Shown here one piece after another: positions 22,324 through 32,821 of a stretch of 46,000 bases of DNA. Each line of letters starts with the position of its first letter. The first letter of the stretch is position 1. The notes beneath the pieces are model-generated. The model had not been told where the DNA came from. It ran no database searches and saw nothing but the letters and a program-made list of their open reading frames with translations. Both the position numbers and the translations under genes were made by a program. This DNA is from Adiantum capillus-veneris (Eukaryota; Streptophyta; Polypodiopsida; Polypodiales; Pteridaceae). The DNA lies in the NCBI GenBank assembly GCA_014529385.2, contig CM043967.1, forward strand, positions 132,433,182-132,479,181, in the 5' to 3' direction.

Positions 22324-23502
22324 CTACCCTACACCTAACTTCTTGCGAAAATGCGCAAAGCTCTCTGAGGGAAGTCCTTTTGTAAGTAGATCAGCAGGAT
22401 TTTCTATGGTGTGAACTTTGACAAGCTGAAGTTTCTTATCCTCGAGAATTTCCCTGATAAAATGATACTTCACATCCACATGCTTTGTCTTTGAGTGATA
22501 AACTGGATTGCGAGCCAATTGTATATCCCTTTGACTATCACAATATAACACATGCATCTCTTCTTTGATTCCCAAATCTGTTACTAGTCGATTAAGCCAA
22601 ATTGATTCTTTGCATGCCTCTGATGCTGCAACATATTCAGCCTCTGTAGTAGACTGCGTAACAAAATCTTGTAATCTAGAACGCCATGATACTGCTCCAC
22701 CAGCCAATGTAAAGACATATCCTGACGTAGACCTTCGGTTGTCTAAGTCACCTGCATAATCTGAGTTTGTAAAACCCTTTACACTTAGCTCCTGACTCCC
22801 ATAGCATATGCGCATACTCTTTGTAGCTTTCAGGTATCTCAATATTCCTTTCACCGCCTCCCAATGTTTCTTGCCTGGGTTTGACATGTATCGACTTACT
22901 ACTCCCACTGCAGATGCAATGTCTGGGCGAGTAGCAATCATTTCATACATCAAACTACCCATTGCAGACGCATATGGAATCTTATTGATTTTAGCGTGTT
23001 CTTCCTCAGCCACAGGACAATCTTGTTTGCTAAGTTTCACATATGGTGGCAATGGAACACTCAACGCCTTTCCCTTCTCCATATTGAAACGTTGCAAAAC
23101 CTTGTCAATATACTCTGTTTGAGATAACCAAATCAACTTCTTTGATCTGTCTCTCTCAATGCGCATTCCAAGTATATGACTTGCCTCACCCATGTCTTTC
23201 ATGTCAAACGATTTTGCCATCTTTGACTTCAAAGCTGAAATTTCTTCCAAGTGCTTGCCAGCACTCAACATGTCATCCACATACAAAATAAGGATCAGCC
23301 AACTGCCATCCTTAGCCTTCTTTGTATATAGACAGTGATCGAACTCACTACGTTTGTAGCCTTGAGAAAGCATAAACTTGTGGAACTTATGGTACCATGC
23401 CCTCGGTGATTGTTTTAAGCCATAAAGACTCTTACTGGCATACCAAATCTTCCTTGCCTTTCTCAACAAACCCTTCTGGCTGCTGCATGTAAATTTCCAC
23501 AT
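22324..23502 (-). pseudogene. pol: copia-B RT C-terminal part and RNase H
   Basis: A 392-codon frame with SLYGLKQSPRAWY, ILYVDDML (RT catalytic YVDD), the connection region, then RNase H with GFTNSDYAGD, STTEAEYVAAS and YCDSQRDIQLARNPVYHSKTKHV, ending KKLGVG shortly before the polypurine tract. In the first RNase H motif an N stands where D is usual in copia elements (T-D-x-D), so RNase H may be inactive. The RT N-terminal part is in another frame to the right. Its role in a live element is copying RNA to DNA and removing the RNA strand. Confidence 0.88.
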
Positions 23503-24565
23503 CTAAATCACCATGCAAGAATGCTGTCTTGACATCCATTTGGTGCAACACCAAATCTAATATGGCAACCAATGAAAGAAAGCATCTCAATGTAGTCATC
23601 TTGACCATCGGAGAGAAGACTTCATCAAAGTCAATGCCTTGTTCTTGCTTAAAGCCCTTGGCAACAAGCCTTGCTTTGTACTTTAACTGACTATCATGAG
23701 CGGATATCCTGTAAACCCATTTACAAGGTAGAGCCTTTTTGCCCTGTGGTAAATTAACTGGCTTCCATGTCTAGTTTTTATGCAGAGCTGTCATCTCTGA
23801 CTGCATGGCCTTGCTTTGTACTTTGGCTGACTATCATGAGCGGTGATCTTATACCTGTAAACCCATTTACAAGGTAGAGCCTTTTTGCCCTGTGGTAATT
23901 TAACTGGCTTCCATGTCTGGTTTTTATGCAGAGCTGTCATCTTTGACTGCATGGCCAATTGCCAATGCCCGGAGTCCTGCATTTGCACTGCTTCCTTGTA
24001 ACATGAAGGCTCATTCCAATCAGTCAACATGACATAGTTCATAGATGGAAAAAACCTATCAGGAGGTCGCGTGATACGTCCAGATCTACGCACAATAGGT
24101 GGCTCAGGCTCAGCCACAACCTGTGGTTCCACTCTATCCTTTCCTTGCTAGCTACCTTTGAGCCCTGACATTTTGTCTTGCACGTGCAGGTCCATCTTCT
24201 TGGAAGACAACTCTTCTAATCTCCTCAACCCTCTCTGGTTTAGAATGATATTTGGCTTCATTAAAGTGAACATCATTGCTGCGGATAACCTTTGTGGATT
24301 CGGGATCCCAAAGTCTATACCCCATCTCACCAGAATTACCATAGCCTAGAAAGATGCACTTTCTACTCTTTGGCTCAAGTTTGTTCCTAAATTCCTTTGG
24401 AACATGAGTATATGCCTCACAGCCAAAGACTCTGAGATGCTTGTATGAGGGCATTTTGCCTGACCATACCATCTCTGCCATTGAATCCTTCTACAAAACC
24501 TTGCTAGGAGATCTATTTATAAGATGAACAGCTGTTGATACAGCTTCAGCCCAAAACCCATTTGG
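23503..24565 (-). pseudogene. pol: copia-B integrase C-terminus and RT start, broken
   Basis: From right to left on the minus strand: FWAEAVSTAVHLINRSPSKVL-type integrase end; a stop at 24491-24493; MPSYKHLRVFGCEAYTHVPK and KCIFLGYG (integrase C-terminal GKGY-like region); a stop; RRSGRITRPPDRF (the linker before RT); and WKPVKLPQGKKALPCKWVYR (RT start). A tandem duplication at 23671-23956 repeats the RT start, and the RT fingers/palm up to QMDVKTAFLHG lie at 23520-23660 in a shifted frame. The copia integrase catalytic core is absent: the fragment begins after it. Confidence 0.82.
23671..23956. repeat. 140-bp tandem duplication inside RT
   Basis: TTGCTTTGTACTTT...CTGCATGGCC occurs at 23671-23810 and again, slightly longer, at 23811-23956. 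It duplicates the region coding the KWVYR part of RT and breaks the frame. Confidence 0.9.
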
Positions 24566-25753
24566 AAGAAGAACCTTTCTACTAGTGATGTCGTGTGCAA
24601 AGTGTCCTCCGCACACATCATCGTGACACGCTTTTAAAATCTCTTCAATTTCACTCTTCAAAGGCACTCTCCTAAGCACACCATCCTTACCAAGACAATA
24701 CAAATTATCATTTACTATGTGATACCTGGTAGCCTTCCTAGCTAACCATCGCCTTTCCCCTGCATTCAAGTGTTTAGGAGCCTCTCCTTGCTCCAAAATG
24801 TGCATAATATCTTCTAAGTCCCCCTTGCCTTGTTGAAGTGGAAGTTTGATGGCCACTGCTCCCACTATTGACTCATTTAACTTCGATGATGCTAGGTGGT
24901 CTGCATCCTTGTTCTGGTCTCTTGGCACATGATGTATTTGTGCCTCCCTAAATCTCCTCATAAGAGCTTTGGCTTCTCTCATTTTAGTAGAGAGACTAGA
25001 ATTTTTGCAAGCCCATGTACCTTGCATTTGCCTTACCAAAAGCATGGAGTCACCAAAAGCATTTAATCTCCCAATTGAATTATCCAGGCACCAACAAAGG
25101 CCATGAATTAGAGCTTGATATTCTGCTTCATTGTTGGAGTGGACATCTTCTAGAGTGATCCCTTCACCATGGATCCTCTCTCCCAATGGAGATAAGACCA
25201 CAATGCCTGCAGCTGCTGCCTTATCCTTGGTTCTCTTGTATGCTCCATCAAAGTAGAGTCTATAAGCGTTGACCAGAGCCTCTAGAGATGGAGGTGGTGG
25301 AAGTTCCTTTCTCTTCAAATGGAAAACTTTTTCACAGCACTTGTTTGTTAAAATGTCGGCTAAGCATGCTCGAGTTGTTCTTTCAACCTGTATTGTATAA
25401 TCAAACTCTTGAAGTCGCACCACCCACTTTGCTATTTTGTCAGAGATTTCCATATGTTGTAGGGCATAGGGAAACATATCCTCCACAGTGATAATTACAA
25501 ACCTCTTTGGCAGCAAGTATGGCCGAAATTTGGTTACCGCAAACATGAGGGCTAACACTAGCTGTTCCATCAAGGTGTAGGCCTTCTCTGTGTTTTCCAT
25601 GAGGCATCTAGCAAAATACACAGGCCTCATAAAGGATTTTTTTGGATCTTTTTGTAGGAGGGCAGCACCAATGGCTTCTTCTCCCACACTAGGGTTTACA
25701 AAGAATGTTTCTTCCCAACAAGGTTGGAGGATTACAGGGAGTGACCCTAACAT
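24566..25753 (-). pseudogene. pol: Tat gypsy RNase H, second (archaeal-type) RNase H, integrase zinc region
   Basis: A 420-codon frame, the last ~25 codons belonging to copia-B. Residues about 15-140 are the gypsy RNase H; its usual catalytic V-D-A-S reads VNPS, while AIGAALLQ, MEQLVLALMFAV and LADIL remain. Residues about 165-300 form a second RNase H with all four acidic sites visible: YFDGAY, NNEAEYQAL, FGDSMLLVRQM and RDQNKDADHLA. Residues about 330-395 are the start of integrase with HDDVCGGHFAHDITSRKVLL, the gypsy H2C2 finger region. A decayed first and intact second RNase H is what has been described for dual-RNase-H Tat elements. At about 24550-24575 the frame passes directly into copia integrase. 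Confidence 0.85.
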
Positions 25754-26911
25754 TTTTTTATCTCTCTAAAATGCCCATCACTTTCTTCACTCCAAACAAG
25801 CGTCTCTTGATGAGTCAGCTGTAGTAGAGGAAATATCACTTGGGAGAGTAAGTGTATGAATCTACTCAAATATCTTAGCTTTTGCAAGAAAGATTAATTG
25901 TTTGATGAAAGTTGGGGAAGGTAGATTTAGCAATGTTTCTATCTTTTCAGGATCTACCTCGATTCCATCAATGGACAACTACATGTCCCAATAGTGTAAC
26001 ATTGCTTTCCGCAATGTGACATTTGTCCTTGTTTAGTTGTCCACCCAGCTTAGCTAAACGAGTAAATCCTTCATCAATCTTGCCGAGATGCATACTTTTG
26101 GAGCTGTAAATACAAAAGTCATCTATGAAAACCCTTATGGACTTACCAAAGTAAGGTTGGAAGACCATATTCATGAATCGTTGAAAGGTGGCTGGAGCGT
26201 TGGTGAGACCAAAAGGCATGACTCGAAATGCTAAACAGCCCCATGGTGTGATGAAAGTAGTCTTTTTCTGGTCCTCCTCTGCAATGCGTATTTGAAAGTC
26301 TTTGTTGCAGCATTTAGTGGCGTGTAATCCACGCACACTTGCCATTTACCATTCTTCTTTGGTCTCACCACTACTGGGGAGACCCATTCTGAATCTTCTA
26401 CTGGGTATATGAATCCTGCTTCTAAGAGTCTCTTCACCTCGTACAATAGTGCATTTTGTTGCACAACTCTTAATCTTCTTAGTTTTTGTACTACTGGCTT
26501 GCTCCCTTCTTTTAGATGGATATGATGCTTCGCTGCAGTGACACCTGTAATGTGAGTGTAATCAAAAATAAACAATGATGCATGATTCTTGAGAACATTT
26601 ACATAACCCTCCCTTTCTTCTTCCTTTATATCCTTGGATAACATCTTCTCTAGGCTGGCATCCCACACATTCTCCATTTGGATCCTTGGGTTGTCTTCTG
26701 ATGAGGTAGTTTCCTTTATGGTGATGCCCATGACTGCAAGAGTGCTATCACTCTCTTCCTCATCCATGGATGAGGAGCATCCACTTGAGCTCCACTCATC
26801 AGCTGACGTCTCTAGTTCAAAGTTCTCTTGTCGCCCATTCTTCAAGTTATAAACCACCTTCCGACTATGGCCACCCACACAAGGCCTCAACTCAAGTATC
26901 CTGTTGCCCAA
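25754..26911 (-). pseudogene. pol: Tat gypsy reverse transcriptase, broken
   Basis: The frame 26911-26231 holds the protease-RT linker (acidic, DEEESDS), HHIHLKEGSKPV, the fingers (EVKRLLEAGFIYPVEDSEWVSPVV, KKNGKWQVCVDYTPLN), then a break. The frame 26345-25968 continues with DFQIRIAEEDQKKTTF, PFGLTNAPATFQRFMN and VFIDDFCIYS. About 40 residues that normally follow the PLN motif, including the first catalytic aspartate region before the GYNQI-type motif, are missing. The catalytic box reads FIDD. The thumb follows in a third frame to 25754. RT is therefore inactive. Confidence 0.85.
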
Positions 26912-28632
26912 TCTTGCTTAGCTCCTATACCCATGAGCCAAGGTCGTCCTAAAATAAGGGGGTATCCTTCTCCCTTCACTGGCATCACATAAGCATCAAC
27001 CTCTGTAGTGATTCCAAAAACAGAAATCCTCAAAGCTTTCACTACACCCACACAAGTGACAGAGACATTATTGGCCATTTTTGCCCTAAAGTTTGATGAT
27101 TCCATTACCTCTAAACCTAATTGATGCATTAGCTTTTCTGTCATGACACAAACCTCTGCTCCACTGTCAATGTAAGTTTTTGGAATCCGTTGTCCCTTGA
27201 TTTGAGCCTCCACCAAAGGCATTATATCCTTGAGACCATAGGCTTTGATTACACTTACTAGCTTACTTCGCTTTGCTCTCGTGCTCACCATTTTTGACCA
27301 CTGTCGTCGCAGCTTTGGGGAGATATGAAGTAGTTGTGGCCAAGTAATCTTTGGTCCTTGAGAACTCACATCAACTGTCAAGTCATAAGGTTGTGTCCGA
27401 GATCCCATAGGGAAATCAGAGATGTCAATTTGAGACATAGTCCGGGTCTTTCTCTTCTTGGCTTCATCTTTAGTTGCCTGAGATGTACTTGCTTCATTGC
27501 TTGCATCTTTGCTTGTTTCTTTACTTACTTCATCTTGGACACGCACACGCTTGATAGGCATTGTAGCCACTTCATCTATCTTCATCTTCCCTTTAACTAT
27601 TTCTTCTTGGTTGCTTCTACCCTTGACGACCTCCTCCATCCTTATGATGCTCACATTTGGTTGAGTAGCAGGGGCTTGAGCTTGAGCACGAGGTGGCTGC
27701 AAAATTTGAGGTTGCGGTTGCTCTTGTGCTTGAGCTCTAGCACAGGGAGGACTTACTTGTTGTCGAGGACCTCTGACAGGGTAGTCATATCTTCTGGGAT
27801 GAGGGCAGTTATACATGCCGTGGCCATTTTCCCCACAATTGTAACACAACATTTCCCTTGCTTGACGTCGCATTGGTGGCCGATTCCCACCATTCCCCTC
27901 AATAGGCCTTCTTGCACCCTGCACAAGATTTACTCTCAAACCCTCTAGCTGGTTTGTGAGATTGTTTATTTGTTGGAGCATATCTTCTTGTTGACCTCTA
28001 TTGAGGCCTGGTGCATTAGGCACATTTGGAGGTACGTGAGAAGCTTCCATAGTTGTGATATTGCCTCCCAAAGCTAGCTGGCCAGCTTGGGCTTGATAGA
28101 GAATCTTTCGATTCTTTTTCTTAGCAATTCTTAAGGCCTCTTCAAAAGTATTAGGAAATTTTCTCTTTACCTTCTCCCTTAGCAAGGGATACAAACCTGA
28201 GATAAATCGATCCTTTTGGAGGCAATTGGGAGCTCGCTCACCAGGGTTTAGTGAGTCTGACCATTGCCCCCAAAGTTTCAGAAAACCTTCCTCATAGGTT
28301 GCATAACCATGAGGGTCAACTTGATGAAGGGCCAGAAGCCGTTGCCATAGTTCTTCTGCCGATTTGGCTCGTTGAAATCTTCGTAGGAAAGCCGCCTTCA
28401 ATCCCTCCCATTCAGCTCTTTGGGTTGGATCTAGAGCCTGGAACCATACTCTAGCTTCTTCTTTGAGCATCAAAGGAAAAGCTCTCAATTTCAATGCTTC
28501 ATCATCCCTCCCAGAGACAAGAAAAGCCATCTCCAAGTTATCCAAAAAATCCCCAGCATTTTCCCCACTACGCCCAAAAAAATTAGGGAAAGCCATGATA
28601 GGATGGGTTGCCTTCCTCTCAATACAGCACAA
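26887..28632 (-). CDS. gag-pro: Tat gypsy gag-protease ORF, intact frame
   Basis: A 581-codon uninterrupted frame; the likely start is the internal ATG at 28596 (MAFPNFFGRSGENAGDFL). Gag core near residues 15-130 (WFQALDPTQRAEWEGLKAAF, FLRRFQRAKS), typical of gypsy gag (Retrotrans_gag). A zinc knuckle CYNCGENGHGMYNC lies near residue 263, then a Gln/Pro/Ala-rich low-complexity stretch and a charged linker. The aspartic protease has TYIDSGAEVCVM near residue 490 and ILGRPWLMGIGA at the end. RT is in the next frame, overlapping by about 25 bases, so a shift of one base separates them. That shift may be a lesion or the programmed/spliced junction known in related elements. Confidence 0.88.
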   Translation of the reverse strand: MCCIERKATHPIMAFPNFFGRSGENAGDFLDNLEMAFLVSGRDDEALKLRAFPLMLKEEARVWFQALDPTQRAEWEGLKAAFLRRFQRAKSAEELWQRLLALHQVDPHGYATYEEGFLKLWGQWSDSLNPGERAPNCLQKDRFISGLYPLLREKVKRKFPNTFEEALRIAKKKNRKILYQAQAGQLALGGNITTMEASHVPPNVPNAPGLNRGQQEDMLQQINNLTNQLEGLRVNLVQGARRPIEGNGGNRPPMRRQAREMLCYNCGENGHGMYNCPHPRRYDYPVRGPRQQVSPPCARAQAQEQPQPQILQPPRAQAQAPATQPNVSIIRMEEVVKGRSNQEEIVKGKMKIDEVATMPIKRVRVQDEVSKETSKDASNEASTSQATKDEAKKRKTRTMSQIDISDFPMGSRTQPYDLTVDVSSQGPKITWPQLLHISPKLRRQWSKMVSTRAKRSKLVSVIKAYGLKDIMPLVEAQIKGQRIPKTYIDSGAEVCVMTEKLMHQLGLEVMESSNFRAKMANNVSVTCVGVVKALRISVFGITTEVDAYVMPVKGEGYPLILGRPWLMGIGAKQDWATGYLS

Positions 28633-29587
28633 AAATGAGAATGTCTACGCCCAAATTATATCTTATTAAGGGTAGAATAAATGGATTGATAGATGCATTA
28701 ATCTCAGCTAGATGACGAGGGCCTAGTAAGTTCCTTATGATGTTTTGGAACCTAAGCTTTGTGCTAGCTATTATATGCACAATTTGTCTAGCAAGAGGTT
28801 GGATAGGTCCATATAATTCCCTATGATTCATGGAGTATGCTTAAAGCAAGATGAAGATGTGAACATCAAAAGATACATTATACTCCAAAATAGGAAATAT
28901 TATAGGGTCAGGGGACAACAATATCTCTCTCAACCTCTCAGCTCCAAAAAAGAAGACCAATCTTTGTTGGAAAAAAATCTTTCTATCAATGCGCACATTC
29001 ACCCTAATATTCTGAACTGATTGAAAGTTGTAGAAAATGAAATTATTCATTTGTGCATTAACTACAAACTTCCATGAAGCACTTCATTGAAGTTTATCTC
29101 TCTTGGATCCCACCATTTGAGAGATGCGAAGAATTTTCTCACTAGTGATTAGCCTAGCTTTGGTGTGACCATCTTCAGCTTTGTAGAGTTCATAGGGTTC
29201 AATGGCTACCTTCTCAACCACCTTGAGCCTTCTTGCTAATAGTAGTTGGAGTGCATCACCATATGTAGCCTCTTGCCAATACCACACACCATTGATGTGT
29301 AGCTCCTCCTCCAAAAACTTGTTAATACCCGAGTTTGAGAGTGCTTTCACCACTTGAAGTCGAGGCTTCAAAGGAAGTGTCTTCACACTAGCCACGAAGC
29401 ACTCAACACAATGCTTTGACCTAGGGACTTGATGACTACAAGATTTTCCTTGAAGCAAAGAAGGGTGTATGTAGTTAACTCTCTTTACCCGCATAAGTGC
29501 CGTTTGTCGATAAAGACGCTTCTTCTCTTGAGCTTCTTGGGAAGACCATAGTGGAAGTCTTGGAGAATTTGATGGACCTTCCTTCAT
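28619..29587 (-). pseudogene. extra ORF upstream of gag (Ogre-type ORF1 candidate)
   Basis: One frame runs 323 codons from ATG 29587 to a stop at 28619-28621, broken only by TGA (29084-29086) and TAA (28841-28843). It is the first ATG after the PBS, 27 nt downstream, and it ends just inside the gag frame. The first 167 codons include VWYWQEATYGDALQLLLARR and a basic N-terminus. The last two parts (29050-28841 and 28831-28619) are diverged tandem copies of about 73 codons, sharing a pattern LG-x3-L-x-EI-x-x-S-x-x-P-x-I-x-P-I-x-YN-x-x-x-D-x-x-IF. Ogre/Tat elements of other plants are known to carry an ORF before gag; no function is established here. I recognise no domain. Confidence 0.6.
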
Positions 29588-29613
29588 AGGATTGGCAAAG
29601 CACTTCTTGAGAA

Positions 29614-29632
29614 CTCCTCTGTGGGGGCACCA
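29614..29632 (-). other. putative primer binding site of the Tat element
   Basis: On the minus strand TGGTGCCCCCACAGAGGAG begins 5 nt after a TCA that would end the LTR. It begins TGG as a PBS must. The matching tRNA was not identified. Confidence 0.6.
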
Positions 29633-29752
29633 ATTTATGACGAAGGAAATTTGGAATGGCGGCCTCTACACCAAAACAAACTCCATTGCGCCACAAGGGA
29701 AATGAGATGAGGGCACCACCTAGTCTTGGAAGCGTGGACTAGGACCGCTACA

Positions 29753-29756
<4 letters not shown>

Positions 29757-29803
<47 letters not shown>
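29757..29803. repeat. (GA)n microsatellite within the putative LTR
   Basis: About 47 bp of uninterrupted GA repeat. Confidence 0.95.
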
Positions 29804-29805
<2 letters not shown>

Positions 29806-30125
29806 ATCACTATGAATGAAGCATTAACCTTAATGTGTGTACAAGGAATGGATAACTTCAAGCACTCCCAACACAAATAGCATGTAGATTACTAAACAAT
29901 AACTCAAGATTTAGCCAAAATCACATCAAGCACTCTCATACACACATAAAAGATCTCTCTTAATTAACATAAGTAAGAGGAGGGGAGGTTACTAGCATAA
30001 AACAATTTGCACTCTATAATGTGCAAAGAATAGAGTGAATGAATGAGCTTTATGGGCTCATGATGAGTGATACAAAGACTCAATGAGGCTGAGGGAGACT
30101 TGAAATTACAAAAGGGGGGGGGCTC

Positions 30126-30133
30126 TTTATATA
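30126..30133 (-). promoter_or_regulatory. TATA box of the Tat LTR
   Basis: TATATAAA on the minus strand, preceded by GCC and followed by a G/C-rich run (GAGCCCCCCC). Reasonable U3/R boundary about 490 bp before the PBS. Confidence 0.6.
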
Positions 30134-31096
30134 GGCAAGAGAGTGATTAGGAGTGAGGTTAATATCCAAGTGCAACTTGTACAAATGAAGCTTGATTAGG
30201 GACATTCCACCAATGAAGAAGCTCCTTCCAAGTGATTTGTTGACCAATTTGCAACTAATTGGCTCCATCATCACTTGTGTTGTCTTCACTCCTTCCTCCA
30301 TAGCTTGAGTCCAAGAGCTTCCTTATTTTAAAATGTAAAGAATCTACATAAAATCAATGCATATCTAGTAATAATAGAAAGGGGTTGAATGAAAACTTAT
30401 GAATTACAACAAGATTAAGCATGATTTGAGAGGTGATTAGAAGAGGAATTTGTGATGGTTTTATGAGCTTGAGAGAGAGGAGGAAGGAGGGGAGTGTGAG
30501 GAGACTAATGGCTGATTTTTAGAGAAGGACTCAATGTGGAAAAGGAAGGGTGTGTGAGGTAGAGGGGGTGGTCTCCACCACAGTTGGAAAAATTGGCGTC
30601 CATCATTTTTGCCATATTTCCTAGACCGTAGCTACAAAAATTATAAAAAAAATATGGTCAGAATCTCCAACTCATAAGCTACAACTTTGATGAAGACAAC
30701 TTTTCTTGGATCGGAGTGGACATATTTTTTAAAAATCCAACACAATCATGTGTCTGTTTCCTTCCTTCACCAAGTCTTCCACCTGGGTCCCATCTGTTTG
30801 AATCATCATATGGCTCCAAAGCCATGATGATATGAACCCCTCATGACCCTTGTATCATGGGTGCATGTCTCCACAAACACATCATATCTTTTCTTTTCAC
30901 ATTTACATATTTTCCCTTCCCTTTACCACTAGGTTCTACCTTTCACCTCCTGTGAACTAGTCAAGGAAAAATTCCCATCAAGTCATTTTTTGAATTTTTC
31001 CAAGAGGTTGTTCTCACTCTTTCTTTTATTGTAAACCTCTAGAAGCAGGGGAAACCAACAAAATATAGTAAACAAAAAATTTATGATAGGCTCGGA

Positions 31097-32800
31097 TCAA
31101 TGTAAAGTGCCACTAAGGTAGCCGAAAATCCTCTTGACAGCTTGCCAATGCTTAGACCCTAGGCTATGCAAAAATTTGCTGACCTGTGAGACTGCAAACT
31201 GAATATACAGCCTTGTGTTGCATACATAAATGAGGCATCCAACAGTAGTATGGTAAAGAGTGACATCAGCAAGATCACAAGTGTCATGAAGACTTAATTT
31301 CAAACATGTTTCCATGCAAGTGGTAATAGGTTTGTAGTCCTCAAGTCCAAACTTACATAGCAATGTCTCTATGTAACTTTTCTGACACAAGGAAATACCA
31401 CCATCACACTGCTTAACCTGTATACCCAAGTAATGATGCAGCAGCCCCAAGTCTTTTATCTTGAAAGTAGCATTCAAATCAGCCTTAAATTCAGCAATAT
31501 GTCTCTCATTTGGACTAGTGATGAGCAAATCATCTACATAAAGAACCACAATGAGAAGTACATCACCCTCACGCTTTACATACAATGTGCTTTCTGTTGT
31601 ACTGTTACGAAAGCCTCGTTTGACCAAATGAGTGTCAGATTTCTCATACCAAGCACGAGGAGATTGCTTTAACCCATACAAAGCCTTCTTACATCTACAC
31701 ACTTTGTCCTCTTGTCCTTTTATGACAAAACCACGAGGCTGCATTACATAAACTTCCTCAAATATGTCATCAATCAAGAAAGAAGTAACAATGTCTGATT
31801 GATGTACATCCCAACCAAAACAAGCTACCAATGCACATAGAAAACAAACAATAGTCATACGACAAGTGGGAGCAAAAGTCTCTTCATAATCTATGCTTTT
31901 TTGTTGTGCATAACCCTTTGCAACAAGTCAAGCCTTATGGCGATCAATCTCACCATCCGGCTTGCGTTTCAACTTGTAAACCCACTTTGTACCAATGGCC
32001 TTTTTGCAAGGAGGAAAATCACATAAAGTCCATGTGTCATTTTCTATAAGTGCATCATATTTTGATTGCATGGCAGTCATCCAATTTTCTGAATTATGTG
32101 CTTCATCAAAAGACAGAGGTTCCTCAACATCATGTAAGCTAGACACAGTCAAAGCATAACAATTCGATGCATAAGATGCATGGCCAGAGCCTGAACGAGT
32201 ACGACTAGATGAAGGTGCATCCAATATAATGTCACACAATGTATGCACCATCCATTTTGGCATACCTCTATCCTGCTTATTTTCAGCCCTTTCCTCATCA
32301 AGTACATCATGTACATTTGCATTAGTAATAGGCTGATATGTAACATTTTTGGAAACCCCCATAGGCTGTACATTTTCCTCATTGGAATTTACATTCAAAC
32401 TTCCACCATTGAAAAGAGGCAAAAAAATGTCATAAATGTCCTTTGAGCTTACATTACTATCTCTAGTACATGACAGCAAGGGCTGAACAGAATCTTCCAC
32501 AAACACAACATCCCGTGAAACCAAAATACGCTTTGTTTGCAGATGATACAACATATAACCTTTGCTTTCAGCACTATAACCAACAAAAGTACATTTGATA
32601 GCCTTATCATCCAATTTTTTACGTTGTGTTTGTGGCACCAAAGCATATGCTAAATAGCCAAAAACACACATGTGCTCAATAGAAGGCTTTCTATCATGCC
32701 ATGCTTCATATGGAGTAATAGACTGCAAATCTTTTGTAGGACACATGGTAAGTACATTTGTGGCACACATGATGGCCTCAGGCCAAAAAGAATGCGGCAA
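31097..32800 (-). pseudogene. pol: copia-C integrase C-terminus and RT, truncated before RNase H
   Basis: The frame 32800-31928 gives SFWPEAIMCATNVL, CVFGYLAYALVP and CTFVGYSAESKGY (integrase C-terminal GKGY-type region), a linker with SRTRSGSGHA, and the RT start KAIGTKWVYKLKRKPDGEID. After a stop near 31928 RT continues at 31858-31097 with DVHQSDIVTSFL, ALYGLKQSPRAWYEKS and VLYVDDLLI, and breaks off at IFGYLSGTLH, just where RNase H should begin. The truncation point abuts the putative outer end of the gypsy LTR, with about 35 bp of filler, as if the gypsy element had entered copia-C here. Confidence 0.85.
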
Positions 32801-32821
32801 TGCTTGACTTTTGACCGTACA

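Larger units (their letters stand above)
22045..24565 (-). mobile_element. copia-B 3' half (integrase end, RT, RNase H, 3' LTR)
   Basis: A minus-strand copia fragment joined at its 5' edge (about 24550-24575) to a gypsy element within the integrase gene. It holds the integrase C-terminus, RT, RNase H, a polypurine tract and a 190-bp LTR. That LTR is about 93% identical by eye to the one at 39725-39916, which assigns this copy to the same family as the 5' fragments at 1-1575 and 39725-40933. Stops and a 140-bp tandem duplication show it is dead. Confidence 0.9.
24566..31060 (-). mobile_element. Ty3/gypsy element, Tat lineage, 3' part replaced
   Basis: A minus-strand element with putative 5' LTR (31060-29638), PBS (29632-29614), an extra ORF (29587-28619), gag-protease (28632-26887), RT, a degenerate first RNase H, a second RNase H and the integrase zinc-finger start, where it changes into copia-B. 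RT before integrase and the gypsy-type motifs set the superfamily. A second RNase H after the first is a known hallmark of the plant Tat/Ogre/Retand lineage. The integrase core and 3' LTR are missing. Confidence 0.85.
29638..31060 (-). repeat. putative 5' LTR of the Tat element (~1.4 kb)
   Basis: The LTR end is placed at TCA (29640-29638) before the PBS. The start is placed at TGTTGG (31060) because it has the usual LTR beginning and borders the truncated copia-C RT. It contains a TATA box at 30126-30133 and a GA run in U5. No second copy exists in the window, so the outer end is a guess. Confidence 0.5.

Noticed and set aside
27334-27948. 204-codon plus-strand frame
   Set aside because: Lies opposite the gypsy gag-protease frame, which has a zinc knuckle and protease motifs; composition is that of an antisense frame.
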